Of a DNA stretch of 64,000 bases, positions 34,500-42,664 are shown piece by piece. How positions within the stretch are numbered: position 1 is the stretch's first letter; the number at the start of each line of letters is the position of its first letter. This stretch comes from Ureibacillus terrenus (GTDB lineage Bacteria; Bacillota; Bacilli; Bacillales_A; Planococcaceae). The DNA is taken from the NCBI RefSeq assembly GCF_006569205.1, contig NZ_VIGD01000002.1, forward strand, positions 62,001 through 126,000. The letters run 5' to 3'. The notes under the pieces were generated by a model. That model had not been told where the DNA came from. It was given only the letters and a program-made list of their open reading frames with translations, and did not search any database. The translations under genes and the position numbers were made by a program.

Positions 34500-34613
34500 G
34501 AATGCCGGCGCCAAGAAATAAGCAAAGACGCCTTGCAAGCATCAGCTTGAAGAAGGGAATCGCCTTTCGTTGCCGAAATATTGCAAGGAAAACTATTTGA
34601 CAAGTGGTGTTGC

Positions 34614-34793
34614 ATGAATCTGAAAAAACTGTCCGAAATGGCTAAAAAGCAAAATGACATCATAAGTGATGAAATGGCAAAGGAAATGGGATTTGCCCAA
34701 GAAGTTTTGGAAACGATCAAGCAGGTTGCCAACAATAAAGCGCTGTTTGGGGAAACGAAGGCGGCGAAAAAGCTTATATTGTGGCGGGATTAA
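34614..34793 (+). CDS. small hypothetical protein, 59 residues
   Basis: ATG 34614 opens a charged, helical peptide (MNLKKLSEMAKKQNDIISDE, continuing AKEMGFAQEVLETIKQVANN) ending in KAAKKLILWRD. The ribosome site is weak (GTGG). A good intrinsic terminator 40 bases after the stop supports real transcription. The family is not recognised. It lies in an otherwise gene-free stretch next to a tRNA gene, where mobile elements often leave remnants; that link is only a suggestion. Confidence 0.4.
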   Translation: MNLKKLSEMAKKQNDIISDEMAKEMGFAQEVLETIKQVANNKALFGETKAAKKLILWRD

Positions 34794-34834
34794 TAATCGC
34801 AAAAATAAAATAGTTTCTTCTTTAACTATTGCGC

Positions 34835-34868
34835 GCGTTTCCGCATTCTGCGGGAACGCCTCTTTTGT
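34835..34868 (+). terminator. terminator after small gene
   Basis: GCGTTTCCGC and GCGGGAACGC arms (one mismatch pair), followed by CTCTTTT. Confidence 0.6.
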
Positions 34869-35038
34869 ATGCCGATGGACGGTTGATTATCGGAAGCAGG
34901 GGGCCGTTTAATCAGTCTTTAAAGCCGCATATGCCTTTTAATTGCGTTCAGAAGATCCGGTCCTTTATTTTCCTTTCCACCGATCATTTCTGCCTTATCC
35001 CAAAGGATTACCGTATTTATTAAAAATAGGAGAAACGC

Positions 35039-35134
35039 ATGAAAATCAATTATTTCTGTATAATGATAGTTTTTTTCTATTATAATCATAGAAATCTTTT
35101 ATTAGACGAACTTGACATTCCTCTTTACAATTAG
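35039..35134 (+). CDS. possible 31-residue peptide
   Basis: TAGGAGAAACGC directly precedes ATG 35039, a good ribosome site. The peptide is MKINYFCIMIVFFYYNHRNL plus LLDELDIPLYN, hydrophobic in its first half. Nothing similar is recognised. It may be a small membrane peptide, a leader peptide for the CoA-transferase gene 130 bases downstream, or chance. The rest of 34.87-35.26 kb holds no other supported gene. Confidence 0.25.
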   Translation: MKINYFCIMIVFFYYNHRNLLLDELDIPLYN

Positions 35135-35154
35135 GCTTAAAGGGTTTGTATACT
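35124..35154 (+). promoter_or_regulatory. probable promoter of CoA-transferase gene
   Basis: TATACT at 35149-35154 preceded by TTTACA at 35124-35129 (spacer 19, longer than ideal). It overlaps the end of the 31-residue peptide. Confidence 0.35.
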
Positions 35155-35263
35155 GTCAATAATCCTAATATAGATCCCAATCCTGGTTGAAAGAATTCCA
35201 TTGCCTCTTTTTTCTAAATATTCTTGAATCGAAGAAAACCAAAATATACGAGGTGACTTGTTG

Positions 35264-36781
35264 ATGGAAAAAATCATAAGCGAAAAAATCAGAAACAAAG
35301 CATTCTTGGACAAAATCGTATCTGCCGAAGAAGCGGCTTCCTGGATCCAGGACGGCATGAACCTCGGCATGAGCGGTTTCACATTGTTCGGTGAACCGAA
35401 GGAGTTCCCAAGAGCTTTGTCAGAACGCGGCAAAAAAGAAAAATTCAAAGTCAATGTTTATACAGGGGCTTCATTGGGACCTGCAGCCGACCAGGCAATG
35501 GCCGAAGCGGGAATCGTGAACTTGCGCGTTCCTTATCAGGCGAATCCGGTAATGCGCAAAAAAATCAATGACGGCGAAATGTATTATATTGACCAGCATT
35601 TGTCCCACATGGCGGAGGAAATCCGTAAAGGCACTTTAGGAAAAATCGATTATGCGATCATCGAAGCGGCCGCCATTACGGAGGATGGCCTGATCATTCC
35701 AACGGGTTCTGTCGGAAACTCTCCGATTTTTGTCGAAAAAGCCGAAAACGTTATCATTGAAGTGAACTTGACTGCGCCAAAGGCATATGAAGGCATTCAT
35801 GACATTTACATTCAAAAGGATCAGGGAGAACGCGGCGAAATTCCGATTTACAACGTATCCGACCGCATTGGCGAAATCGGGATCCGTGTAGATCCTGACA
35901 AAGTAAGAGGCGTTATTTTGTCCGAACAGCCTGACATTCCTTCCCCATTGTTTGAGCCAAACGAAGAAACTCAGGCGATCGCCGACCATCTGATCGACTT
36001 CCTGAACAAAGAAGTGGAAGAGGGAAGATTGCCGATTTCATTGGCTCCATTACAATCAGGGGTAGGTTCCGTTGCCAACGCCGTTCTCAAAAACATGAAA
36101 GATGCCCAATTCAGAGATGTGGAAGTGCACTCCGAAGTATTGCAGGACGGAATCTTTGATTTGATTGACGCGGGCATTGTAAAATTCGCGACAGGAACAG
36201 CATTGTCCCTTTCCAAGAAACGCGTGGATTCCTTGGCTGAAGACTTGGAAAAATATAAAGACAAAATCATGTTCAGACCTCAGGAAATTTCCAACAATCC
36301 TGAAGTCATCCGCCGATTGGGCGTCATCTCATTCAACACTGCGCTGGAAGTGGACATCTACGGAAACGTCAACTCCACTCACGTGAGCGGAACTCACATC
36401 ATGAACGGTATCGGCGGTTCCGGAGACTTTGCGCGCAACGCACGAATCACGATTTTCGTAACGCCTTCTTTGGCGAAAGGCGGAAAAATTTCGGCGATTG
36501 TGCCATTCGTATCCCATATCGACCATACTGAGCACGATGTGGATGTCATCATCACAGAACAAGGCTATGCGGATCTTCGCGGATTGCCTCCGGTGAAGAG
36601 AGCGGAAAAAATCATCGAAATCGCCCATCCGACGTACAGACCGCAATTGCGTGCATACTTTGAAGAAGCAAAAGCGAAAGTGGGCGGACAAACACCGCAT
36701 ATTCTCGAAAAAGCGTTCTCTTTCCACACAAATTTGAAAGAAAAAGGGACTATGCTTTTTGAAGAAGAAAAAGTAAAATAA
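35264..36781 (+). CDS. acetyl-CoA hydrolase / succinyl-CoA:acetate CoA-transferase family
   Basis: The 505-residue protein belongs to the family that moves CoA between succinate (or another acid) and acetate. It has GMSGFTLFGEPKEFPRAL, ITEDGLIIPTGSVGNSP, LQSGVGSVANAVLKNM and the active-site glutamate region DVEVHSEVLQDGIFDLIDAG, then STHVSGTHIMNGIGGSGDFARNA and TEQGYADLRGLPP. These match AarC/Cat1-type enzymes; hydrolase activity is less likely. AGGTGA stands seven bases before ATG 35264; two in-frame TTG codons precede it. It is followed by a strong terminator. Confidence 0.9.
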   Translation: MEKIISEKIRNKAFLDKIVSAEEAASWIQDGMNLGMSGFTLFGEPKEFPRALSERGKKEKFKVNVYTGASLGPAADQAMAEAGIVNLRVPYQANPVMRKKINDGEMYYIDQHLSHMAEEIRKGTLGKIDYAIIEAAAITEDGLIIPTGSVGNSPIFVEKAENVIIEVNLTAPKAYEGIHDIYIQKDQGERGEIPIYNVSDRIGEIGIRVDPDKVRGVILSEQPDIPSPLFEPNEETQAIADHLIDFLNKEVEEGRLPISLAPLQSGVGSVANAVLKNMKDAQFRDVEVHSEVLQDGIFDLIDAGIVKFATGTALSLSKKRVDSLAEDLEKYKDKIMFRPQEISNNPEVIRRLGVISFNTALEVDIYGNVNSTHVSGTHIMNGIGGSGDFARNARITIFVTPSLAKGGKISAIVPFVSHIDHTEHDVDVIITEQGYADLRGLPPVKRAEKIIEIAHPTYRPQLRAYFEEAKAKVGGQTPHILEKAFSFHTNLKEKGTMLFEEEKVK

Positions 36782-36792
36782 GGTAAAGATGG

Positions 36793-36828
36793 AAAAGGGT
36801 TACGTATCAGACAACGTAACCCTTTTTA
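36793..36828 (+). terminator. terminator after CoA-transferase gene
   Basis: AAAAGGGTTACGT and ACGTAACCCTTTTT arms. Confidence 0.88.
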
Positions 36829-36905
36829 TATCCAAAAAGAATCAATTCCAGATAAGAGGATGGAAGAATGTTGCGTTTGATCAAACATGATTTGGGGGGA
36901 CTTAG

Positions 36906-37847
36906 TTGATCACGAATGAAAAAGCGATTGAGCTGTATGAGCGGAATGAGACGAGAAAATCCTTGGAACTGTTTCATCAGGCAGTGGAGGAGAGCAGAGA
37001 TGTACAGTCCTTGAACAACCTGGCCTGGATGTACCTTTATGAGGAAGAAGATGTCGACCGGGCTTTCGAATTGATAAAGGAAGCGGTCGAAATGGATCCT
37101 GCATCATATTTTCCCTACAATATCCTGGGGGAAGTCTTCATCAAAAAGGAACTTTGGAAAGAAGCGGAAGCGGCATTGAAGAAATCCCTTTCCATACAAC
37201 CATCCAAAGAAGCCATCAAAAATTTGGCTGCCGTTTATTACAAACTGGGAGAATTGGAATTGGCCGCCAAATACTACTTGCAGGCGGCGGAAAATTCGAA
37301 CATTGCCATGTACAGCCACATCAAGTGCCTGGTTGACCTCGGCCGGACAAAGGAAGCGAAAGAAAAATTGGACCGTTTCCGAATCATCGACCATGATACG
37401 GATGACCATATAGGAGCGATTGAAATAGCGGATTTGTATCTCGACCTGGAATACTATGTCGAAGCGGTCCGCTGGTTCGAAAAAGGATACAATGTCTATA
37501 CGTACAGCCCTTATTGGATTGGACGGTTCGCCTATGCTTTGTACAAGCTGGACCGCATTTCCCGGCTGGATGAAGTCATCCAGGAAGCGATGGAAAATAC
37601 AAACAGGGCCATTGAGGAAATTTCCCAAGAAGAAGTGAGCGAAAACTGGACACAGGAACAAAAGAATGATGCCATCGACAACTACACAAAAGAGTACAAC
37701 TATTATAGACAATTGAAAGGGCGGATTCTGTCGGGGTATGTGCCGAAACTGGAGTTCGAACCGCATTTTACGGGCGGATGTTACCTGTTCGGATGCAAGC
37801 GCCACGGGAATCCGGAGTATCAGGGGTACATCAGGCAGCGGAGATGA
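36906..37847 (+). CDS. tetratricopeptide-repeat protein
   Basis: The 313-residue protein is built of TPR helices: SLNNLAWMYLYEEEDVDRAFELIK, PYNILGEVFIKKELWKEAEAALKK and AIKNLAAVYYKLGELELAAKYY are successive repeats. The C-terminus carries a cysteine-containing segment FTGGCYLFGCKRHGNPEY that could bind a metal or be redox active. No signal peptide is seen, so it is cytoplasmic. It probably acts as a scaffold for protein contacts; partners are unknown. The start is TTG 36906 after GGGGGG. The bstA-like gene follows after 47 bases and may be cotranscribed. Confidence 0.85.
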   Translation: MITNEKAIELYERNETRKSLELFHQAVEESRDVQSLNNLAWMYLYEEEDVDRAFELIKEAVEMDPASYFPYNILGEVFIKKELWKEAEAALKKSLSIQPSKEAIKNLAAVYYKLGELELAAKYYLQAAENSNIAMYSHIKCLVDLGRTKEAKEKLDRFRIIDHDTDDHIGAIEIADLYLDLEYYVEAVRWFEKGYNVYTYSPYWIGRFAYALYKLDRISRLDEVIQEAMENTNRAIEEISQEEVSENWTQEQKNDAIDNYTKEYNYYRQLKGRILSGYVPKLEFEPHFTGGCYLFGCKRHGNPEYQGYIRQRR

Positions 37848-37894
37848 CCAGATACAAGATACAGTCAGTTCAAAAAGTAAAGGGGATTAAGAAA

Positions 37895-38404
37895 ATGGAT
37901 GTCAGATATCCGATCGGGGAACTCCAAATCCCTGATCCCATTACATTGGAACAGGTGCAAGAATGGTTGAAGGACATTGAGACATTCCCAGCCCGGCTGA
38001 AGGAGGCGGTGGACGGGCTGAGCGGCGAGGATTTGGATAAAACGTACCGGGAAGGGGCATGGACGGTCCGGCAGCTCGTCCATCATATTGCGGATGCCCA
38101 GTTGAACATATATATCCGGATGAAATTGGCGCTGACGGAGGACAACCCGTCCATCCCGGCATTTGATGAAAACGTATGGGCGGTCTTGCCGGATGCCGGA
38201 CTGCCGGTGGAAGCGTCCTTGAAAATCATTGAGGGTCTCAATGCGCGGATTGCCGCCTACGCGCGGACTTTGACGGAGGAACAGCTCCATCAAACATACC
38301 GCCATCAAATCAACGGCAACACCACAGTGGCGGCCGAGCTGGCAAAATGCCATTGGCACGAAGAACACCATCTGGCCCATATCCAAATCGCATTATCCAG
38401 ATAA
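37895..38404 (+). CDS. bstA: DinB-fold protein, bacillithiol transferase (BstA/YfiT)-like
   Basis: The 169-residue four-helix DinB/YfiT protein starts MDVRYPIGELQIPDPITLEQ, as in the YfiT group of Bacillus. Metal-binding histidines lie in VRQLVHHIADAQ and CHWHEEHHLAHI. Members catalyse addition of bacillithiol (or related thiols) to electrophiles in a metal-dependent way. ATG 37895 is chosen because AAAGGGGATT lies upstream; a longer frame starting inside the TPR gene is rejected. A GC-rich terminator follows. Confidence 0.83.
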   Translation: MDVRYPIGELQIPDPITLEQVQEWLKDIETFPARLKEAVDGLSGEDLDKTYREGAWTVRQLVHHIADAQLNIYIRMKLALTEDNPSIPAFDENVWAVLPDAGLPVEASLKIIEGLNARIAAYARTLTEEQLHQTYRHQINGNTTVAAELAKCHWHEEHHLAHIQIALSR

Positions 38405-38411
38405 ACGGGAA

Positions 38412-38446
38412 TCCGGCCCGCCGAAAGATCGGCGGGCCGGGTTTTT
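38412..38446 (+). terminator. terminator after bstA-like gene
   Basis: CCGGCCCGCCGA and TCGGCGGGCCGG form a perfect 12-bp stem with five Ts. Confidence 0.92.
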
Positions 38447-38779
38447 GTTTGTGGATGAAAGGCATTAAGCGGCCGGAAGAATTTGGACATTTATAATGTT
38501 TTTTTATTATTGGCAAAAAAACTTCAAACAAGTCAAATTGAAGATAAAGTATAAGCAATATGTATTTGATTAGTCCATGATCATGTTGTAAAATTCACCG
38601 GGTTTACAAAATCAACATTTTTGTTTTGATGAAGGCATTTATTATCCCTGCAATGCAGGGCGTATGTCCGGCGGAGTAGGAGATGGTCCGATGCCATGAA
38701 ATCATTCGATTTTAGAGTATAGTAAATTTCCTGGAATTGCCGTATATTTGAGGAAAAGGAAATTTAAGAGGGTGAAAAT
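38447..38779. other. 333-bp intergenic region with a partial operator
   Basis: AT-rich, without a supported gene. At 38595-38609 it contains ATTCACCGGGTTTAC, whose right half equals one arm of the three palindromes at 7.6-7.93 kb while the left half is eroded. This could be a weak site of the same regulator. Confidence 0.35.
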
Positions 38780-39037
38780 GTGGATTTAATGAAAATATTG
38801 ATTGGGGCCATTTTTATCTTGTCAGGCTCGATTTTGCTGGGCTTGATCCATATGGGCATTACGTTCCATTCCGTGGGATATACGATCGACAATTTCTTTT
38901 ATAACCTGTACTATACGAAAAACGTTTACCCCTATGTATTGGCAAATCTTCAATTGGTCATCGGCGTCATATTGATCATCCTGGGAATCCGAAGCGGCAG
39001 GAAGTCGCGGGCAGATGGGGAGGAAACGGAAGAATAA
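38780..39037 (+). CDS. small membrane protein, paralogue A
   Basis: The 85-residue protein has two membrane helices (MDLMKILIGAIFILSGSILL and VIGVILIILGIRSG) separated by a loop with GITFHSVGYTIDNFFYNLYY, and an acidic tail. It is clearly similar to the 92-residue protein encoded at 40478-40756 (shared LGLIHMGI/FGLVHMSI, GY-x-IDN/ANIFDN and C-terminal GxKSGK-like end). The start is GTG 38780 after GAGGGTG. The two copies flank the PadR-DUF2812 operon. Function unknown. Confidence 0.75.
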   Translation: MDLMKILIGAIFILSGSILLGLIHMGITFHSVGYTIDNFFYNLYYTKNVYPYVLANLQLVIGVILIILGIRSGRKSRADGEETEE

Positions 39038-39151
39038 GCGGTTTACATTCGGGGAAGAAACGCCATTCCCGGAAGCAGGGAAAGCCTGGATGCCTTGCCG
39101 AATTGCGGAAAGGTACGGCTGATTGAAAAGAAAAGCGGAAAATGGAGCAGG

Positions 39152-39185
39152 GAGAATTTGAGCGGACTCAAATTCTCTTTTTTTG
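39152..39185. terminator. terminator before padR
   Basis: GAGAATTTGAG and CTCAAATTCTC form a perfect 11-bp stem followed by eight Ts. Confidence 0.9.
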
Positions 39186-39246
39186 TTGTTTGAAACCGTA
39201 TGCCCATTCCCCAGGCCGCAAATTTTCAAAAAATACATCAGGATGA

Positions 39247-39297
39247 TTGCCAAATATATCGGGGTATGATATATTTATATCAACAGGCGATATATCG
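39247..39297 (+). promoter_or_regulatory. padR promoter with overlapping ATAT-type palindromes
   Basis: TTGCCA (39247-39252), a 17-bp spacer and TATATT (39270-39275). Over it lie GATATATTTATATC and CGATATATCG, plus AAATATATC upstream. Such AT-rich dyads fit PadR-family autoregulation. Confidence 0.6.
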
Positions 39298-39319
39298 AAT
39301 GACGATAGGTGGGATGAAA

Positions 39320-39637
39320 ATGGACGACAAAGCGCCTCTGACCGAAGGGGTATATTATATCCTTTTGGCCCTTTACGAACCACGCCACGGATATGGAATC
39401 ATGCAATACGTTTCCGAACTGAGCAAAGGAAGGGTGCACCTGGGGCCGGGCACGGTGTACGGAGCCATCAAGTCGCTTCTTAAGCGGAATTGGATCGCCC
39501 CTTTGCAAGGGGAAGGAAGGAAAAAGGAATACGTCATTACAGAGGAAGGAAAACGGGCGGTGGAAGCGGAAATCGCGCGGCTTTCGGAGCTGTATCATAA
39601 CGGGCTGCTCATCACCGGGGGAGGGAATAAACAATGA
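39320..39637 (+). CDS. PadR-family transcriptional regulator
   Basis: The 105-residue winged-helix regulator has the PadR N-terminal domain: LTEGVYYILLALYEPRHGYG, LGPGTVYGAIKSLLKRNWI and YVITEEGKRAVEAE. It is of the short subfamily (s1/s2) that commonly controls an adjacent membrane protein and often pairs with DUF2812 genes, as here. ATG 39320 has AGGTGGG seven bases upstream; ATG 39314 abuts it. Its stop overlaps the next start (ATGA). Confidence 0.9.
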   Translation: MDDKAPLTEGVYYILLALYEPRHGYGIMQYVSELSKGRVHLGPGTVYGAIKSLLKRNWIAPLQGEGRKKEYVITEEGKRAVEAEIARLSELYHNGLLITGGGNKQ

Positions 39638-40164
39638 AAAAGGTCAAATACCGCATTTTTCTGGATTACGACAAAGAAGAACGGTGGATCAACGACATGG
39701 CCGAAAAGGGATGGCACCTCGAGAAATTCGCGCCCGGCCGCTTTGTGTTCCGGAAAGGCGAGCCGGGGGCATACATTTACCGGCTTGAATTCGTCGGCAA
39801 TCTGCCGAAAGAGGAGAAGGAAGAATATGTCGGGATTTTGGAGGACAGCGGCGCCTCCATTGTCCATGAATCGTTCGGCTGGATTTACGCGAAAAAGCCG
39901 GCGGATGGGGGACCATTTGAACTGTATACGGATGCCGGCTCGAAAATCGCCTATTATAACCGCATTTTAAACACGTTCCTGATTCTGTTTTTGGTGGCCA
40001 TCGGCGGCGCGGGGTACAACTTCTCCCTCGCAAGGATGACGGACATCGAAGCGGTGCCGATCGCTTCAGGCGTTGTGTGCGCATTGTCCGCCTTCATCAT
40101 CGGCGTGCAAATGATAAAAATCAGCAGAAAAAAGAAGAAGCTGCAGGAAAGCTTTTTTGAATGA
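39634..40164 (+). CDS. DUF2812 domain membrane protein
   Basis: The 176-residue protein has a soluble N-terminal DUF2812 domain (KYRIFLDYDKEERWINDMAEKGWHLEKF) followed by two membrane helices (about residues 113-130 and 138-157) and a lysine-rich end. It is coupled to padR by an ATGA overlap. PadR-DUF2812 pairs are common in Firmicutes; the protein may be part of a membrane-stress sensing circuit, but its activity is unknown. A terminator follows. Confidence 0.85.
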   Translation: MKKVKYRIFLDYDKEERWINDMAEKGWHLEKFAPGRFVFRKGEPGAYIYRLEFVGNLPKEEKEEYVGILEDSGASIVHESFGWIYAKKPADGGPFELYTDAGSKIAYYNRILNTFLILFLVAIGGAGYNFSLARMTDIEAVPIASGVVCALSAFIIGVQMIKISRKKKKLQESFFE

Positions 40165-40172
40165 AACGGCAG

Positions 40173-40200
40173 CCCCTTTCCATGACGGGAAGGGGTTTTT
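40173..40200 (+). terminator. terminator after DUF2812 gene
   Basis: CCCCTTTCC and GGGAAGGGG arms with five Ts. Confidence 0.85.
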
Positions 40201-40477
40201 GGTTGTGCCGGCGTGGGACATCCCGGATTGCAAGTTCCGCCCCGATAAATGACGGGCAGACCGCAAATTCGCGGAAATTGCGGAATGGAAGTCCGGCCTA
40301 TCCGGATGCAAGGGGCCGTGGCGGAGCGGGATGGAAAAGCGTTGCAAGCCGATGGGCATCGGGCCGGTGCAGAAGAAGGCGGGCAAATGCAACGGATTTA
40401 TTACATTTTCTGCTGTTGTAAATGTATGGAAAATAAAGTATATTTGAGAAAAATGGATTTTTGAAGAAGGTGGAAAC

Positions 40478-40756
40478 GTGGAACTATTGAAAGTGTTGCT
40501 GGGCGCATTTTTTGTGTTCACCGGCACGATGCTGTTCGGGCTTGTCCATATGTCGATTGCCATTCATGTACAAGGGTACAGGGTCGCCAATATTTTTGAC
40601 AATCTGACCTGGACAGGCACATGGGCTCCGTTTATATTGAGCATTGTCCAAATGCTCGTCGGCGCCGTTTTGATTGCGATGGGGCTGAAAAGCGGAAAGG
40701 CGCAAGAGGAAACGGATGTGGACGAAGAGGCGGCATCGGAGGAAGGATGGGAATAA
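40478..40756 (+). CDS. small membrane protein, paralogue B
   Basis: The 92-residue relative of the protein at 38780-39037 has the same two-helix plan: VELLKVLLGAFFVFTGTMLF, loop HVQGYRVANIFDN, second helix VQMLVGAVLIAMGLKSGK, then an acidic tail. The start is GTG 40478 after GAAGGTGGAAAC. The duplicates on either side of the PadR operon suggest one regulated family. The preceding 270 bases (40201-40477) contain no other supported gene. Confidence 0.75.
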   Translation: MELLKVLLGAFFVFTGTMLFGLVHMSIAIHVQGYRVANIFDNLTWTGTWAPFILSIVQMLVGAVLIAMGLKSGKAQEETDVDEEAASEEGWE

Positions 40757-41012
40757 GGGGCTGAGCCGGCGAAGCGGAAGCGTTTCGAGATGGGAAATGC
40801 CGAAGCTGTGCCAGAATTAAGCGAAGAAGAAATCAAAAGTGCGGAGTTTTGCGATTCGCGTGGGCTGCGCGGGAAGGATGCCGATGCGGCCGGCTTCTGA
40901 ATGAGGTTTCATTTAGGAAGACGGTGGAAAGCCGTTTGCAAAACTCTGTACTTTTTTGTTTGGGGAGTGCATGATAAGAGAAGGACAATTTTTGACGGGG
41001 CAGGGGAAGACA

Positions 41013-41462
41013 ATGGAATACTATAAATTTTTGAGACAATATGTGGGAACAAAACCGCTCATTCTGCCGGGCTCGGTGGTGATCATCGGAAACGGTCGGG
41101 GAGAGGTGCTGTTGCAGAAGCGTCCGGAAGGCAGATGGGGCCTTCCAGGGGGACTCATGGAGCTCGGCGAGAGCTTTGAGGAAGTCGCCATCCGGGAAGT
41201 GCGGGAAGAGATCGGCCTGGAAATCCGCAACCTGAAACTCCTCCATGTTTTCTCCGGCAAGGAATTCTACACCAAAGCCCCGAACGGCGACGAATTCTAC
41301 AGCGTCACGGCGGTCTTCTACACGGAGGATACGGAAGGCATCCTCGAATTCCAGCCCTCCGAAACCCTCGAAGTCCGCTTCTTCCCTCGAAATCGCCTGC
41401 CGGAAAACATGGTGGGGAGTCATCGGAGGTTTGTTGGGTTGGTGGAAAATTTTGATGGGTGA
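41013..41462 (+). CDS. Nudix hydrolase
   Basis: The 149-residue Nudix protein has a complete box: GGLMELGESFEEVAIREVREEIGL. Its N-terminus (EYYKFLRQYVGTKPLILPG) is that of the Bacillus ADP-ribose/NTP-type Nudix group. It hydrolyses nucleoside-diphosphate derivatives; the exact substrate is not clear. ATG 41013 after GGGGAAG is used in place of earlier in-frame starts that lack ribosome sites. It is the last ordinary gene before the AT-rich defence island. The stretch 40757-41012 holds nothing supported. Confidence 0.87.
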   Translation: MEYYKFLRQYVGTKPLILPGSVVIIGNGRGEVLLQKRPEGRWGLPGGLMELGESFEEVAIREVREEIGLEIRNLKLLHVFSGKEFYTKAPNGDEFYSVTAVFYTEDTEGILEFQPSETLEVRFFPRNRLPENMVGSHRRFVGLVENFDG

Positions 41463-41518
41463 AACTACATCGTATTATTTTTAAGTAACTTTATTTCGAT
41501 AATAAAAGTGGTTTAGAA

Positions 41519-41550
41519 GGGCTGAAACTTTTGCTCAGCCCTATATTTAT
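41519..41550 (+). terminator. weak terminator after Nudix gene
   Basis: GGGCTGA and TCAGCCC arms followed by TATATTTAT. Confidence 0.5.
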
Positions 41551-41717
41551 GAATATTAAAATAAGAAGTAGATGCTATTTTTTGTTTTAAGTACCGTAAT
41601 ACTTTATGTGAAAGTAATGGTTAAAAATGATAAGATAATACTTTTAAAATTTGGAATTTTCTATAAAATTAACTGTATATGGGAGAAAAATAAACTCTAT
41701 TGTGGGATGGGATGTAA

Positions 41718-42522
41718 ATGCAAACATTTACCGCAATGGATTTTATTGAAGGACTAATTGAAAAATATAAAAAGAATGATCGTATAGACTTAAGTGGTAT
41801 AAAGGAAGAAATGTTTATAAAATATAATATCGATTTATCTGAACAGGTATTAAAGGATTATTGGTGTTATAGCTTTGGCAAAGGCAATAGAAAGATATGA
41901 ACTAGATCGGGGGGCTGCCTTTTCCACCTATGCAACTTATTGGGTTCGATCTACAATCAAAAATGCAGTTGCAAAGAATGGTTATACTGTTACATTACCT
42001 TGTCATATATATGAACTTACCGGAAAAATCATAGAAGCGGAATATGAATCAATTTCACTCTTTAATAGAAGTGATTATCAATGGGTTGCCAACAAGGTAG
42101 GGATTACTCTATTGACATATGTAGAAGTAAAGAAGATAGATTATAACTTTTTGGAACTTTTATTGCCAGATAAAATTGGAGTCAAAGAGGAAGAAAACTC
42201 ATCAATTGATTTGGATGAAATTGATCCTGATAATCACCCTTATCTTCATAATTTCGATTTTTTCTATCCGGAAAGACGATTATTGCGAAAATCATTAATA
42301 CAAATCTTGGATGAGTGTTTGAGTCAACTTTCTGATAGGGAGAGAAATATCATAAAACATAGATATGGGTGGCATGGCAAGCAACCAAAAACATTGGAAG
42401 AACTAAGTAAAATGTATGGTTTATCACGGGAAAGGATTAGACAAATTGAAAATAAAGGGTTACAGCAGTTACGTATAAAACTATTAATGAAAAGGTTAAA
42501 GTATGAAGATTTATTATTATAA
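41718..42522 (+). pseudogene. sigma-70-like factor with internal deletion and frameshift
   Basis: ATG 41718 after GGGATG starts a frame (MQTFTAMDFIEGLIEKYKKN...LSEQVLKDY) that ends at 41900. In the next frame, from about 41852, the sequence reads RIIGVIALAKAIERYELDRG, then FSTYATYWVRSTIKNAV: sigma regions 2.3-2.4, followed by region 3-like sequence and region 4 (LSDRERNIIKHRYGW, SRERIRQIENKGLQQLR). The conserved region 2.1-2.2 helix that binds polymerase is missing between the parts, so a deletion near 41850 removed it and shifted the frame. The protein is probably non-functional as a sigma factor. It opens the AT-rich island before mcrB and may once have been linked to it. Confidence 0.75.
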
Positions 42523-42664
42523 GATAAGCTATTATATATTTGAATATTATAAAACACGGTATCTGTTTTAATAAATTATTTAATTTTATAAATTAAATTA
42601 CTGGGTTATAATTTAACAAAATAATAATTATAGTTTTATTTTTTGGAAAATGGGTGTATTTTAA

